A stretch of DNA of 64,000 nt from Azophilus sp965200465 (GTDB taxonomy: Bacteria > Pseudomonadota > Gammaproteobacteria > Pseudomonadales > Azotimanducaceae): the NCBI GenBank assembly GCA_965200465.1, contig OZ241358.1, positions 1,426,001 to 1,490,000 of the forward strand, in the 5' to 3' direction. Within the stretch, counting starts at the first letter, position 1, and every line of letters starts with the position of its first letter. The notes beneath the pieces were generated by a model. That model searched no databases. It saw only the letters and a list, made by a program, of their open reading frames with translations, and had not been told where the DNA came from. This document shows positions 34,244 to 43,530 of this stretch, in pieces. Position numbers and translations under genes: made by a program.

Positions 34244-35461
34244 GTGGCCGCATTTGAATACACCGCCCTGGACGCCGGCGGCCGGCGCCGCAAAGGTGTG
34301 TTGGAAGCGGACAGCATGCGGCAAATCCGCCAAATGCTGCGCTCCCAAGGGCTGGCGCCGCTGACCGTGAGCGCCGCCGTGCAAAGCCCAGGCGGCGGCC
34401 GCCAAGCGCCCGCGGCTGGTTTCGGGCGGCGGCTAAGGGGCTTGGACTTGGCGCTGGTGACCCGCCAATTGGCCACCTTGGTCGCCGCCGGCCTCCCCGT
34501 TGACGAGGCCCTTGACGCCGCGGCTCAACAGGCGGAGAAGCGGACGGTGCGGGCGCTGGTCATGGCCGTGCGCAGCCGGGTGCTGGAAGGGCGCTCGCTG
34601 GCGGCCAGCCTAGGCGAGTTTCCCGCCAGCTTCAGTGCGCTTTACTGCTCGACGGTGGCCGCTGGGGAGCAGTCCGGCTTTCTGGACCGGGTGCTGGAGA
34701 ACCTCGCCGACTACACGGAGCGTCAATTCGAGGCTTGGCGCAATGTGGAGATGGCGCTTCTTTACCCGGTGGTCCTGTTCTTGCTGGCGCTGCTCATCGT
34801 CGGCGCCCTGATGGTCTTCGTGGTGCCGGACATGATTCGAGTGCTGGACAACATGGGGCGGGAGCTGCCTTGGAGCACGCGCATCCTGATCGGCGCCTCG
34901 GCTTGGATTCAGCAGTGGTGGTGGGGGCTGCTGCTGGCCGTCGCCGGCGTGGTCCTGGCTGCGCAAAGGCTGCTGCGCCGCCCCGCGCTCCGCTTGGCTT
35001 GGGACCGGCAAAAACTAAGCCTGCCGTTGCTGCGGCGCATCACCGGCGCCGCCAACGCCGCCCGCTACGCCAACACCTTGAGCATACTCAACGGCAGCGG
35101 CGTGCCTCTGGTTGACGCCATGGACATCGCCAGCGAAGTGGTGGCCAACACTTGGCTGCAGCATCTGCTGCGGGGCGCCACGCAGCGGGTCAGGGAGGGC
35201 GGCAGCCTGCGCACCGGCCTAGCGGGAGTGGCGCACTTCCCGCCCATGCTGCTGCACATGGTCGCCAGCGGCGAGGCCTCCGGCGAGCTCGACGCCATGC
35301 TGGACAAGGTGGCCCGCCACCAGCAGGCGGAGGTCGAACGCGTCGTCACCGCCTTGGTGGCGCTGTTTCAACCCCTCATGTTGCTGCTGATGGGGGGCAT
35401 GGTGATGTTCATCGTCATCGCCATCCTGATGCCCATCCTGAACATGAATCAACTGATTTAG
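34244..35461 (+). CDS. gspF: Type II secretion inner-membrane platform protein GspF
   Basis: The 405-aa protein has the two duplicated GspF domains and three membrane segments (around WRNVEMALLYPVVLFLLALL, WGLLLAVAGVVLAA, and LFQPLMLLLMGGMVMFIVIA). RQLATLVAAGLPVDEALDAA and RVREGGSLRTGLAG are typical domain motifs. GTG at 34244 is 24 bp after gspE; it anchors the secretion motor to the inner membrane. Confidence 0.95.
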   Translation: MAAFEYTALDAGGRRRKGVLEADSMRQIRQMLRSQGLAPLTVSAAVQSPGGGRQAPAAGFGRRLRGLDLALVTRQLATLVAAGLPVDEALDAAAQQAEKRTVRALVMAVRSRVLEGRSLAASLGEFPASFSALYCSTVAAGEQSGFLDRVLENLADYTERQFEAWRNVEMALLYPVVLFLLALLIVGALMVFVVPDMIRVLDNMGRELPWSTRILIGASAWIQQWWWGLLLAVAGVVLAAQRLLRRPALRLAWDRQKLSLPLLRRITGAANAARYANTLSILNGSGVPLVDAMDIASEVVANTWLQHLLRGATQRVREGGSLRTGLAGVAHFPPMLLHMVASGEASGELDAMLDKVARHQQAEVERVVTALVALFQPLMLLLMGGMVMFIVIAILMPILNMNQLI

Positions 35462-35540
35462 CCCCCGCCGCCGTTCGGCCCGCACGGATTGCGTGCATGT
35501 TAGACTAGCCGGCCGATGCAGTTGCGGCTTGGAGGCGGCG

Positions 35541-35966
35541 ATGGCTGGTGAACGAAGCCAGGAGGGGTTCACCCTGATCGAGATTCTGGTGGTGGTGGTC
35601 ATCATCGGCATCCTCGGCGCGGTGATCGTGCCGAATTTGCTGTCCCGCCCGGACCAGGCCCGCATCACCGCCGCCGAAACCGACCTGCGCGTGTTGGCCA
35701 GCGCTTTGGACATGTACCGTTTGGACAACTTTCAATATCCCTCCACGGACCAAGGCTTGGAAGCCCTAGTCCGCCGGCCCTCCGGCTTTCCTGAACCCAA
35801 GAACTGGAATCCGGACGGCTACATCAAGAGTCTGCCAACGGATCCTTGGGACTCACCCTATGTCTATGAGCGCAGCGACCGCAGCATCTCCCTGTTCTCC
35901 CTAGGCGCGGACGGCGTTGAAGGCGGCGAGGGGGTGAACGCGGACATCCATCTAGCGGATATTTGA
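35541..35966 (+). CDS. gspG: Major pseudopilin GspG
   Basis: The 141-aa protein has the prepilin peptidase site G-FTLIEILVVVVIIGILGA after a 9-residue leader, and the GspG C-terminal signature LRVLASALDMYRLDNFQYPS, TDQGLEALVRRPSGFPEPKN, LPTDPWDSPYVY. It builds the pseudopilus. ATG at 35541 follows TTGGAGGCGGCG. Calcium-binding Asp positions near the C-terminus (SLGADGVEGGEGVNADI) are conserved. Confidence 0.96.
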   Translation: MAGERSQEGFTLIEILVVVVIIGILGAVIVPNLLSRPDQARITAAETDLRVLASALDMYRLDNFQYPSTDQGLEALVRRPSGFPEPKNWNPDGYIKSLPTDPWDSPYVYERSDRSISLFSLGADGVEGGEGVNADIHLADI

Positions 35967-36073
35967 AACAGGGTCGCAATTCAATTCCAACCAGTTGATT
36001 CCAAATAAGATAAAGGCTGGATTTCCGAAGGTTGCGCCGCTTGGCGGGCTAGCTTGCATGAGTGGAACCCAGC

Positions 36074-36655
36074 ATGGTGGGAAAGAGAGTGGGCAACGGA
36101 CGGCTTAGCGCCGGGAGGCGTTTCCCGGCGGCCGGCTTTACGTTGCTTGAAATTCTAGTGGTCGCCGCCATCGCTGCGGTGCTGACCGGCGCGGTCATGC
36201 TGGCCTTCACCGGCGCCGATGACGCGCAACGGCTGCGCGGCTTGGCTGAACAGATTCAGGTGCGCTTGGAGTTGGCTAGGGAAAGCGCCCTGCAGCGCAA
36301 CCGGGAGTGGGGCGTCCATGTGGAGCGCAACGCCTACAGATTCGTCGAGTTCGACCCGCTGACCGGGGATTGGGTGGAGCAGCGCCGCCGCCCCTTCATT
36401 GCCGAGGGCCTGACGCCAAGCATTGAGTTTGCGGTGGAGGTGGAGGGCTTGGAGGCCGGCGGGGTGCGCCTGGACGCAAGCTCCAAGGACAGTGCGCAGA
36501 GCGGGGATGCGCAGGGTGAACTGCCGGACATCATCATCTTCTCGAGCGGCGAAGTGACGCCCTTTGAGTGGACCGTCTCGCCGACCTGGGGCGCCACCCC
36601 CTGGGTGGTCTCCAACGACGGCTTGGCGGCCACCGAAGCCGAACCCAAAACCTAG
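36074..36655 (+). CDS. gspH: Minor pseudopilin GspH
   Basis: The 193-aa protein has a prepilin leader ending in G-FTLLEILVVAAIAAVLTGAV and the GspH pattern LELARESALQRNREWGVHVE and YRFVEFD. It belongs to the pseudopilus tip complex with I, J and K. ATG at 36074 is preferred; a GTG at 36062 adds four residues. Confidence 0.9.
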   Translation: MVGKRVGNGRLSAGRRFPAAGFTLLEILVVAAIAAVLTGAVMLAFTGADDAQRLRGLAEQIQVRLELARESALQRNREWGVHVERNAYRFVEFDPLTGDWVEQRRRPFIAEGLTPSIEFAVEVEGLEAGGVRLDASSKDSAQSGDAQGELPDIIIFSSGEVTPFEWTVSPTWGATPWVVSNDGLAATEAEPKT

Positions 36656-36705
36656 CGGCGCCGGTCAATCCCTTGGCTGCGCGACCCAATGCCCCCTGCC
36701 CAAAG

Positions 36706-37080
36706 ATGCACGGCTTCACGCTCATTGAGATGCTGATCGCCCTGGTGGTGTTGTCCGTCACCGGCTTGGTCCTGTCTTCGGCGGTGGGCAACGTCGCCTT
36801 TCAGACTTGGTCCTTGGAGCGCCGCGCCGTCGCCCATTGGGTGGCGGAGAACCAACTGGCGCGAATTCAGCTTGACCGCCGCGGCAATTCCGGCCCGGTC
36901 GCCGCGGGCCGCCGGTCGGAAACGGCGATTCTGGCCGGGCGCCGCTGGCGCGTGCGGCAGAACGTCGCCGCCACCTCCCATCCCTCCCTGTACCGGGTGG
37001 AAATAGAAGTCCACGAATTGGTGGAGGGCAGGGAGGAGGGCCCCTTCGGCCATCTGGTCGGCTTCATTGGGCGCCAGTGA
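36706..37080 (+). CDS. gspI: Minor pseudopilin GspI
   Basis: The 124-aa protein has the class III prepilin motif G-FTLIEMLIALVVLSVTGLV and GspI features AHWVAENQLARIQLD and WRVRQNV. From ATG 36706 the leader is only MHG; a TTG at 36673 would give an 14-residue leader with Arg and Lys, which is more typical of prepilins. The stop overlaps the gspJ start. Confidence 0.88.
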   Translation: MHGFTLIEMLIALVVLSVTGLVLSSAVGNVAFQTWSLERRAVAHWVAENQLARIQLDRRGNSGPVAAGRRSETAILAGRRWRVRQNVAATSHPSLYRVEIEVHELVEGREEGPFGHLVGFIGRQ

Positions 37081-37682
37081 TGCATTCCCGGCAACCGGGC
37101 TTCACGCTGATGGAAATGCTGGTGGCGCTGGCGGTTTTCGCCGTGCTCGGCGTCATCTCGGCGACGCTGATGTCGCAAATGCTGACCAACGGGGAGCGCA
37201 TGGGCAAGCGTTCGGAGCGGCTTGGCGAAGTGCAGCGGGCCATGTCCATCTTGAAGCGGGACCTGATGCAGATCACCAACCGGCCGGTTCGGGACATGCT
37301 CGGCGACCCTCTGCCGGCGGTGGTGATCGACAGCAACGGCCTGATCGAGTTTTCCCGCTTGGGCTGGCGCAATCCCCTGCAGTCGCCCCGCTCGGAGCTG
37401 CAGCGAGTGGCCTACCGAATGCACGACGGGAACCTGCTGCGCACCTACTGGAGCGTTCTCGACCGCAGCCAGGACACCGAGCCCCTAACGCAGCGCCTGC
37501 TTGCGGACGTGGATGGAATCGAGTTTCTGGCCTTGGACGCCAATGGCGAGCAGCATGGCTTCTGGCCGTTGCGGCCCGGGGACGGGAACGTGGCGAGCGC
37601 CTCGCTGGCCGCCGTCATCATGCGCCTGGAGTGCGGGCCTTTCGGCGTGGTGGAACGCATCTGGCCGGTGGCGGGCGGATGA
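37080..37682 (+). CDS. gspJ: Minor pseudopilin GspJ
   Basis: The 200-aa protein starts HSRQPG-FTLMEMLVALAVFAVL and contains the GspJ signatures LGEVQRAMSILKRDLMQITNRPVRD and GLIEFSRLGWRNPLQSPRSELQRVAYR. It belongs to the pseudopilus tip complex. ATG at 37080 overlaps the gspI TGA, and its own TGA overlaps the gspK ATG. Confidence 0.93.
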   Translation: MHSRQPGFTLMEMLVALAVFAVLGVISATLMSQMLTNGERMGKRSERLGEVQRAMSILKRDLMQITNRPVRDMLGDPLPAVVIDSNGLIEFSRLGWRNPLQSPRSELQRVAYRMHDGNLLRTYWSVLDRSQDTEPLTQRLLADVDGIEFLALDANGEQHGFWPLRPGDGNVASASLAAVIMRLECGPFGVVERIWPVAGG

Positions 37683-38779
37683 GGAATGGGCGGCCAAACC
37701 CAAGACGGGCCGCTGGCGTCGCCCTTGTCAGCGTGCTGTTGGTGGTCGCCATCCTGGCGGCGGTTGCCCACCAGCTGACGGCCCGCCACAGTTTGAGCGT
37801 GGCGCAAAGCCAGAGCAGCCTCGGCTACGACCAAGCCCTGGCCTACGCCCTTGGCGGCGAGGCCTTGGCTCGGCAAATACTGCATGAGGACTGGGTTGAG
37901 GACCGCAAGGACAACGAATCCGGCAGTCCGGCGGACACCTTGCAGGAGCCGTGGGCGCAAGCGGTGCCGCCCTTGGAGCTGGACGATCTGGGCTTCATCG
38001 AAATACAGGCGAGGGATCTGAACGGTTGCTTCAACGTCAATGCGCTTCTTGGCCAAGACGACGCCCTAGCGCTTGGCGAAGCCGGCAACGAGGCTGGGAG
38101 CGGGGACAATTCCGCCGCCCCCAGCCCGGATGCTCCAAGCCCAAGCGGGCCGAGCCATCTGGGGCGCTTCAAGACCTTGCTGCGCAACCTGCAAATCGCC
38201 GAGCGGTTCGCCGAGGCCGCTCTGGACTGGATGGACGGAAATCAGGAGGTCTCGCAGACCCTTCTGGACACCGGCGCCGAGGATCAGGAGTATCTGAGCC
38301 AAGACCCGGCCTATCGGACCGCGGACCGCAGGCTGGCCCACGTCTCCGAACTGCGCCTGCTGCAGGGCATGAGCCAAGAGGACTTTGAGCGCTTGGCCCC
38401 TCATGTTTGCGCCTTGCCGACGGTCACGCTGCGGGTCAACGTCAACACCGCCACGCAACAGACTTTGGCGGCGCTGGGGCCGGCGCAGACGCTGGACGAC
38501 GCGCAAATGCAGCGGCTCATGGAAACGGAGCGCGATTTCGAGGAAGTGGGCGACTTCACGGCCCAGGACGCCTTTCCCGAATTCGCCGGAGTGAGCAGCC
38601 TGCTGGCGGTGGCCAGCGAACACTTTGAGGTGCAGGTGCGGGTGCGCATCGGCCACAGCATGGCCGTGCTAACATCTGTGCTGCATCGTGACCTCGACAA
38701 CGGCGCCATGACCTTAGTGTCAAGGGACATGGGCCGGAACTTCCTTTCCCGCATCGAAGCCCAAAGCGAAGAGAGCTGA
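37679..38779 (+). CDS. gspK: Minor pseudopilin GspK
   Basis: The 366-aa protein has an N-terminal leader (RNGRPNPRRAA) before GVALVSVLLVVAILAAVAHQ, lacking the Glu5 of other pseudopilins as expected for GspK. It has the large inserted alpha domain with DLNGCFNVNALL and the C-terminal VNVNTATQQTLAALG helix-hairpin-helix-like motif. It caps the pseudopilus tip. The four-base overlap with gspJ (ATGA) supports the start. Confidence 0.93.
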   Translation: MRNGRPNPRRAAGVALVSVLLVVAILAAVAHQLTARHSLSVAQSQSSLGYDQALAYALGGEALARQILHEDWVEDRKDNESGSPADTLQEPWAQAVPPLELDDLGFIEIQARDLNGCFNVNALLGQDDALALGEAGNEAGSGDNSAAPSPDAPSPSGPSHLGRFKTLLRNLQIAERFAEAALDWMDGNQEVSQTLLDTGAEDQEYLSQDPAYRTADRRLAHVSELRLLQGMSQEDFERLAPHVCALPTVTLRVNVNTATQQTLAALGPAQTLDDAQMQRLMETERDFEEVGDFTAQDAFPEFAGVSSLLAVASEHFEVQVRVRIGHSMAVLTSVLHRDLDNGAMTLVSRDMGRNFLSRIEAQSEES

Positions 38780-38794
38780 CACAGGGACAGGCCC

Positions 38795-40075
38795 ATGCCA
38801 TCGATCCTCTTCATCCGCTTGCTGACTCCAGCGGAACGGCTCAGCGACAGCTTCCGCCTGCATTGTCAGTGGCTGCTCATCGATGACGACGGCCGCCGGC
38901 AACAAGGCTGGGCGGACTATGAAGATCTGCAGGCCTTGGCGAGCGGGCAGGGCGGGGCGGAGGAAGGCGCAGGCGCTCCCGCGCTTGCGGAGGCGGCGGC
39001 GGTGGTGGCGTTGGCGCCCAACGATCAGGTGCTTTGCCTGCAATGCGAGGTTCCGGGCCGCCGTGCTGGGCAGCTCAAGCAGGCGTTGCCCTTCGTTGTT
39101 GAGGAATTCCTGGCGGCCGACATCGAAGACATGCACATTGCGCCGGGGCCGGTGCGGAGCGGGGCGCCGGTGCGCTGCAGCCTGGTCGCCAAAACCATCC
39201 TGGAGGACTGGCTGGCCTGCCTAGCCTCGGCTGGTTTGGCGCCGCAGCACTTGGTGGCGGAATCCGAACTGCTGCCGTCCGCCGCTGACCGCGCCAGCAT
39301 TCTGTTCGACGGCGCCGCGGCGCTCATTCGCTGCGGCGGCCAGGCGGCCAACGTGGAGCGGGCCAATCTGGGCTTGGCCCTAAGCGCCTTGAACGTGGCG
39401 GCGGTGCGCTGCATCAACGGCGCCCTCACGGAGGCGGAGCGCCGCCTTTTCAACGGCGAAGTCGAAGAGGCCGAAGCCTTGGCCGAGGCCGCCACCGAAA
39501 ACGGCGCCGAGCAGAGCGTCATCGGCTATCTGGCCGAACGCTGGACGTTGCGCGAGGAGGCGATCAACCTTCTGCAGGACGCCTACAAGCCGGCCCCGAA
39601 GACGGTGTCGGAGGCTGACGGCTGGCGACGCGCCGCGGTCTTGGCGGCGCTTTGGCTGCTGCTCGGCCTGCTGGGCACGGCCGCCAAGGGCTGGTGGTCG
39701 GCCTCCCAGGCGGATGCCTTGGAGGCGAGGTCCTTGGCGCTCTATCGGGACATCTTTCCGAATGACCGCAGCGTCACCGCACAAAGCCTGCGCCGCCGCC
39801 TGAACGCTAGGCTGGGTACGCCGGCGCAAGGCGCGGACGCCTCCCTCGTCAACCTAGTGGGGCACTTGGCCGCCGTGCTCAAGCCCTCCATGACCGTTGC
39901 CAGCATCGACTACAATCGCTCAAGAGGGGAGTTCAACGTGGACCTGCTGCTGCAAAACTACGAGGATGTGGAAACCCTGCGCGAAGCCTTGGCCGCCAAG
40001 GCGGAAACGCAGATCACCTCCGCCGAGCAAGTCGAGCGGGGCGTGCGCGCCCGGTTCAGGATGCGGGGCGTCTAG
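38795..40075 (+). CDS. gspL: Type II secretion protein GspL
   Basis: The 426-aa protein has the GspL actin-like cytoplasmic domain (LCLQCEVPGRRAGQLKQALPFVVEEFLAADIEDMH at about 75-115), a single transmembrane helix (AVLAALWLLLGLLGTAAKG, about residue 270-290) and a periplasmic ferredoxin-like domain near the C-terminus. It links GspE to the inner-membrane platform with GspM. A GACAGGGACAG stretch lies upstream of the ATG. Confidence 0.9.
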   Translation: MPSILFIRLLTPAERLSDSFRLHCQWLLIDDDGRRQQGWADYEDLQALASGQGGAEEGAGAPALAEAAAVVALAPNDQVLCLQCEVPGRRAGQLKQALPFVVEEFLAADIEDMHIAPGPVRSGAPVRCSLVAKTILEDWLACLASAGLAPQHLVAESELLPSAADRASILFDGAAALIRCGGQAANVERANLGLALSALNVAAVRCINGALTEAERRLFNGEVEEAEALAEAATENGAEQSVIGYLAERWTLREEAINLLQDAYKPAPKTVSEADGWRRAAVLAALWLLLGLLGTAAKGWWSASQADALEARSLALYRDIFPNDRSVTAQSLRRRLNARLGTPAQGADASLVNLVGHLAAVLKPSMTVASIDYNRSRGEFNVDLLLQNYEDVETLREALAAKAETQITSAEQVERGVRARFRMRGV

Positions 40076-40590
40076 TGTACGCAAGGCTGGCAAGCGCGTG
40101 GCGGACTTCAACGGCCGCAGCTTGGTGGCGGGGCAAGGCTGTCCACGAACGGCTCGTTTACGACGCCTTGGCGGCAGCGGCGGCGGCGGTCTTTCTGTGG
40201 CTCGCGCTTTGGCGTCCGTTGGCGGACTGGCAGGCGCAGGAGGCGGCGCGTCTGGAAAGGGCGCAGGTGTTGCTGGAGTGGGTTGCGGCGAACGAAGCCC
40301 AGGCTCGCGCCGCCGGCGCCTCCGGCGAGGACGCTCCGGCCGCATCCGGCGCCGCCATACCCACCATCACCCAAGCGGCCGGCGCGGCCGGCGTTCGCCT
40401 CAGCCGCCTGCAGCCGGAAAGCGGCGGCGGCGTCAGCGTGCTCATGCAGCAGCAGCCCTTCGACCGGGTCATTGCCCTGATTGCACGGTTGCAGGAACGC
40501 AAGGGCTTAGTCGTGGAGCAGGCGTCCATAGACGCCCACCGTACGCCCGGCTTCGTTGACGCCCAGTTGCGCCTCAATTCGGCTCAGTAG
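40075..40590 (+). CDS. gspM: Type II secretion protein GspM
   Basis: The 171-aa protein has a transmembrane helix (ALAAAAAAVFLWLALWRPLADW, about 30-52), an Ala-rich coiled linker and a periplasmic ferredoxin-like end with QQQPFDRVIALIARLQERKG and VEQASID, the GspM pattern. Its GTG overlaps the gspL TAG by one base. It is the last gene of the gsp block; gspN is not visible. Confidence 0.88.
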   Translation: MYARLASAWRTSTAAAWWRGKAVHERLVYDALAAAAAAVFLWLALWRPLADWQAQEAARLERAQVLLEWVAANEAQARAAGASGEDAPAASGAAIPTITQAAGAAGVRLSRLQPESGGGVSVLMQQQPFDRVIALIARLQERKGLVVEQASIDAHRTPGFVDAQLRLNSAQ

Positions 40591-40669
40591 CGAAAGGAGT
40601 GGGGCGCAGTGCATCTTCGCCCCGGCGCACCTGCTGGCGAAAAATCTTCTATTTAACATAATATATATT

Positions 40670-41263
40670 ATGCGCATGTTTAATGCGGCCTGCCTCAGTG
40701 ACCTCCGCATTCAGCCTTCGCCGGCAATCCAAGCCGGGCAACCGCACAAGGTTGCTTTTCTGGACCGCGACGGCGTGATCAACGTTGCGCCCGCGGCCGG
40801 CAGCTACGTTTTGAATTGGCGTCAATTCAGATTTGCCGACGGCGCCTTGGACATGCTGAAGGCGCTTGTGCGCAAGGACTATCGGTTGGTGGTGGTCACC
40901 AACCAGCAAGGCGTCGGCAAAGGCTTGATGGACTTGGAGGCGCTTGCCGCCATACACCGCAACCTCAGCTTCGCCAGCGCCTCGCGGGGCGCACCCATAG
41001 ACGGGCTGTTCTCCTGCCCGCACTTGGCCGAATGGAACTGCGCCTGCCGCAAGCCCAAGCCGGGGCTCATTCATGAAGCCCTGCGGCGCCTGCCTTATGC
41101 GGTGGACTTAGCCCGCTCCTGGATGATCGGCGATTCCGAGCGGGACATCCAAGCCGCCGCCGCCGCCGGCCTTCGTTCGCTGTTGATCGGCTCGGCTGCG
41201 GAATTGGCGATTGCACCCGATGCAGTCGCGGCCAATGCGCACGAAGCAGCCCAATGGCTTTGA
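40670..41263 (+). CDS. gmhB: D-glycero-beta-D-manno-heptose 1,7-bisphosphate 7-phosphatase (GmhB-like HAD)
   Basis: The 197-aa HAD-IIIA phosphatase has motif I AFLDRDGVINV, motif II VVTNQQGVGKG, and motif III/IV KPKPGLIHEA and WMIGDSERDIQAA, with the GmhB-type zinc loop CPHLAEWNCACRKPKPG. It makes heptose for the LPS core. Upstream is a strikingly AT-rich patch (ATTTAACATAATATATATTATG, ending at the ATG), a likely promoter. A second ATG at 40676 is possible, and true translation may start later because KVAFLDRDG is close to the usual N-terminus. Confidence 0.85.
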   Translation: MRMFNAACLSDLRIQPSPAIQAGQPHKVAFLDRDGVINVAPAAGSYVLNWRQFRFADGALDMLKALVRKDYRLVVVTNQQGVGKGLMDLEALAAIHRNLSFASASRGAPIDGLFSCPHLAEWNCACRKPKPGLIHEALRRLPYAVDLARSWMIGDSERDIQAAAAAGLRSLLIGSAAELAIAPDAVAANAHEAAQWL

Positions 41264-41277
41264 GGCCGCCTTGAAAA

Positions 41278-42171
41278 TCACTCTCGCGGCGGCGCCCCCG
41301 GCTGCGCCAGCAAGGTCAGCAGGTATTCCCCATAGCCGCTTTTGCGCAGCGGCGCCGCCAGCCTCTCCAAATCGCCATCGCCGATCCAGCCGGCCCGCCA
41401 AGCCGCCTCCTCCGGTGCGCCCACCTTCATGCCTTGGCGCTTCTCCAAGGTTTGGATGTAGTGCGCCGCCTCCAGCATGGCGTCCGGCGTGCCGGTGTCC
41501 AGCCAAGCGACGCCGCGGCCCAAGCGCTCCACCGCAAGGCGCTCCCTCGCCAAGTAGCTTCGGTTGACGTCGGTGATCTCCAGTTCGCCCCTGGCCGAGG
41601 GCCGGATGGACTTGGCGACCTCAACCACCTCCGCGTCATAGAAGTAAACTCCGGTGACGGCGTAGCGGCTGCGCGGTTGCGCGGGCTTTTCGTCAATCGC
41701 AATCGGGCGCTCGGCGCCGTCGAAGGCGATCACCCCAAAGTCTTGGGGGTTGCGCACCGGGTAGGCGAAGATCGTGGCACCTTCAGGCTGGGCGGCGGCC
41801 TTCTTCAGGCGGCCGGACAGGCCGTCGCCATAGAAGATGTTGTCGCCGAGTATCAAGGCGGACGGCCCGCCGTTAATGAACCTCTCTCCCAAGATGAAGG
41901 CTTCCGCCAGCCCCTTCGGCTGCGGCTGCACGGCGTACTGCACGGACAGCCCCCAACGGCTGCCGTCACCGAGCACTTGCTCGAAACGGCTGGTGTCCTG
42001 GGGCGTTGAGATAAGCAGAACGTCGCGGATGCCGGCTTGCATCAGGGTGCAGAGCGGATAATAGACCAGCGGCTTGTCGTAAACCGGCAGCAACTGCTTG
42101 CAGACGCCCAAGGTGGTGGGATGCAGGCGGGTGCCGGCCCCCCCCGCCAGAATGATGCCTCTGCGCGCCAA
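41278..42171 (-). CDS. rmlA: Glucose-1-phosphate thymidylyltransferase
   Basis: The 297-aa length matches RmlA. Nucleotidyltransferase motif GIILAGGAGTRLHPTT with GVCKQLLPVYDKPLVYYPL, LGDNIFYGDGLS, the EKPAQPRSRYAVTGVYFYD catalytic region and WLDTGTPDAMLEAAHYI are all present. It makes dTDP-glucose for dTDP-rhamnose synthesis. The start is a TTG at 42171, five bases after the stop of an acyl-CoA dehydrogenase, with AAGGA close upstream. No other rml gene is next to it. Confidence 0.93.
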   Translation of the reverse strand: MARRGIILAGGAGTRLHPTTLGVCKQLLPVYDKPLVYYPLCTLMQAGIRDVLLISTPQDTSRFEQVLGDGSRWGLSVQYAVQPQPKGLAEAFILGERFINGGPSALILGDNIFYGDGLSGRLKKAAAQPEGATIFAYPVRNPQDFGVIAFDGAERPIAIDEKPAQPRSRYAVTGVYFYDAEVVEVAKSIRPSARGELEITDVNRSYLARERLAVERLGRGVAWLDTGTPDAMLEAAHYIQTLEKRQGMKVGAPEEAAWRAGWIGDGDLERLAAPLRKSGYGEYLLTLLAQPGAPPRE

Positions 42172-42175
42172 ATCC

Positions 42176-43417
42176 TTACAGCCCTAGAACCAACTTCGCC
42201 ATGATGTTGCGCTGAATCTCGTTGCTGCCGGCGTAGATGCTGGTCTTGCGGGTGTTGAAGTAGGACTGGGCGACGCCGACCGCCTGGGCTGGGCCGCCGG
42301 CCGAGGGCTGGGCGTCAGGTTCCGCAAACGGCTTGGTTTGATCCAGCGGCAGGCCGTAGTAGGCGCAGAGTTCAAGGCCGAGTTCGGTCACGGCCTGCTG
42401 CAGCTCGGAGCCTCGGGTCTTCAGCATGGACGATTCCGGCCCAACGTTCTGGCCGGCCGCCAAGGTGCCGAGGATGCGCAGCTCGACGAATTCCATGGCC
42501 AGCACCTGCACCTCCAAATCCCGCAGGCGGGCGGTGAAGTCCTCGTCCGCCGCCATGGAGCGGCCGTCGCTGCCGGCTTCGATTGGCGCAAGCGCCCGCA
42601 AGCGCGCCAAGGACTCCTTTAACGCCGGTGAGTAGGCATTGCCTCGTTCAAACTCCAGTAGGTACTTGGCGCAGGTCCATCCCCTGCCCTCTTCGCCAAT
42701 GAGATTGGCCTTGGGCACCTCCACGTCCTCGAAATAGACCGTGTTGATCTCCTGCAGGCCCGGCGGCGCTTGGTCCAGGGTGACGATGGGCTTGACGCTC
42801 ACTCCGGGGGACTTCATGTCCACGAGCAGGAAACTGATGCCGAGTTGCCGCTTCTCCTCCGCGCTGGTGCGCACTAGGCAGAAAATCCAGTCCGCATGTT
42901 GCGCCAGCGTCGTCCAAGTCTTGACGCCGTTGACCAGGTAGTGGTCGCCCCGGTCCTCCGCCTTGAGCCTTAGGGACGCCAAATCCGAACCGGCGCCCGG
43001 TTCGGAGTAGCCTTGGCACCACCAGACCCGGGAATTCAGGATGTCCGGCAGAAAGCGCCGCTTCTGCTCCTCCGTGCCGAACTTCATGATGACTGGCGCC
43101 ACCATGGTGATGCCAAAGGGCAGCACACGGGGAGCGCCGGCCCTAGCCATCTCCAAGTCGAAAAGGTAGTTCTGGGTGGGCGTGAAGCCGGCGCCGCCAT
43201 GCTCCTTCGGCCAGTTGGGGGCCGCCCAGCCGCGCTCCGCCAGCTTTTGCTGCCACGCCACCTGCTCCCGCCGGGAGACGCGCCCCATGGCGCTCTTGGC
43301 CTGGCGCCGCCGAGCCTTCGCCGGCCAAGCCTCCGCAAGCCAGTTCCTAACTTCCCGCTGGAACTCCAGGTCCGCTTCGGAAAAGGAGAAATCCACCGTG
43401 CTGCAAGCCTCCGCCAT
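42176..43417 (-). CDS. Acyl-CoA dehydrogenase
   Basis: The 413-aa protein has the long-chain/FadE-like arrangement: WPKEHGGAGFTPTQNYLFD, CQGYSEPGAGSDLASLRLKA, VNGVKTWTTLAQHADW, NLIGEEGRGWTCAKYLLEFE and the C-terminal YFNTRKTSIYAGSNEIQRNI. The motif IYAGSNE has Gly-Ser where the first ACAD in this window has GEGTNE. It probably acts on a CoA ester with a bulky or branched acyl chain, using ETF as electron acceptor. rmlA follows almost directly. Confidence 0.9.
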   Translation of the reverse strand: MAEACSTVDFSFSEADLEFQREVRNWLAEAWPAKARRRQAKSAMGRVSRREQVAWQQKLAERGWAAPNWPKEHGGAGFTPTQNYLFDLEMARAGAPRVLPFGITMVAPVIMKFGTEEQKRRFLPDILNSRVWWCQGYSEPGAGSDLASLRLKAEDRGDHYLVNGVKTWTTLAQHADWIFCLVRTSAEEKRQLGISFLLVDMKSPGVSVKPIVTLDQAPPGLQEINTVYFEDVEVPKANLIGEEGRGWTCAKYLLEFERGNAYSPALKESLARLRALAPIEAGSDGRSMAADEDFTARLRDLEVQVLAMEFVELRILGTLAAGQNVGPESSMLKTRGSELQQAVTELGLELCAYYGLPLDQTKPFAEPDAQPSAGGPAQAVGVAQSYFNTRKTSIYAGSNEIQRNIMAKLVLGL

Positions 43418-43530
43418 GCGTCAATTGCGAAATTCCATCACTGGCCGCACCGCACCGCGTGGCGGTCGGCCCGTCGATTCGGCTGGTTGGCCCCGACGAC
43501 GCCTGGGCTGGCCTAGGTTCGCAAGTTGGT

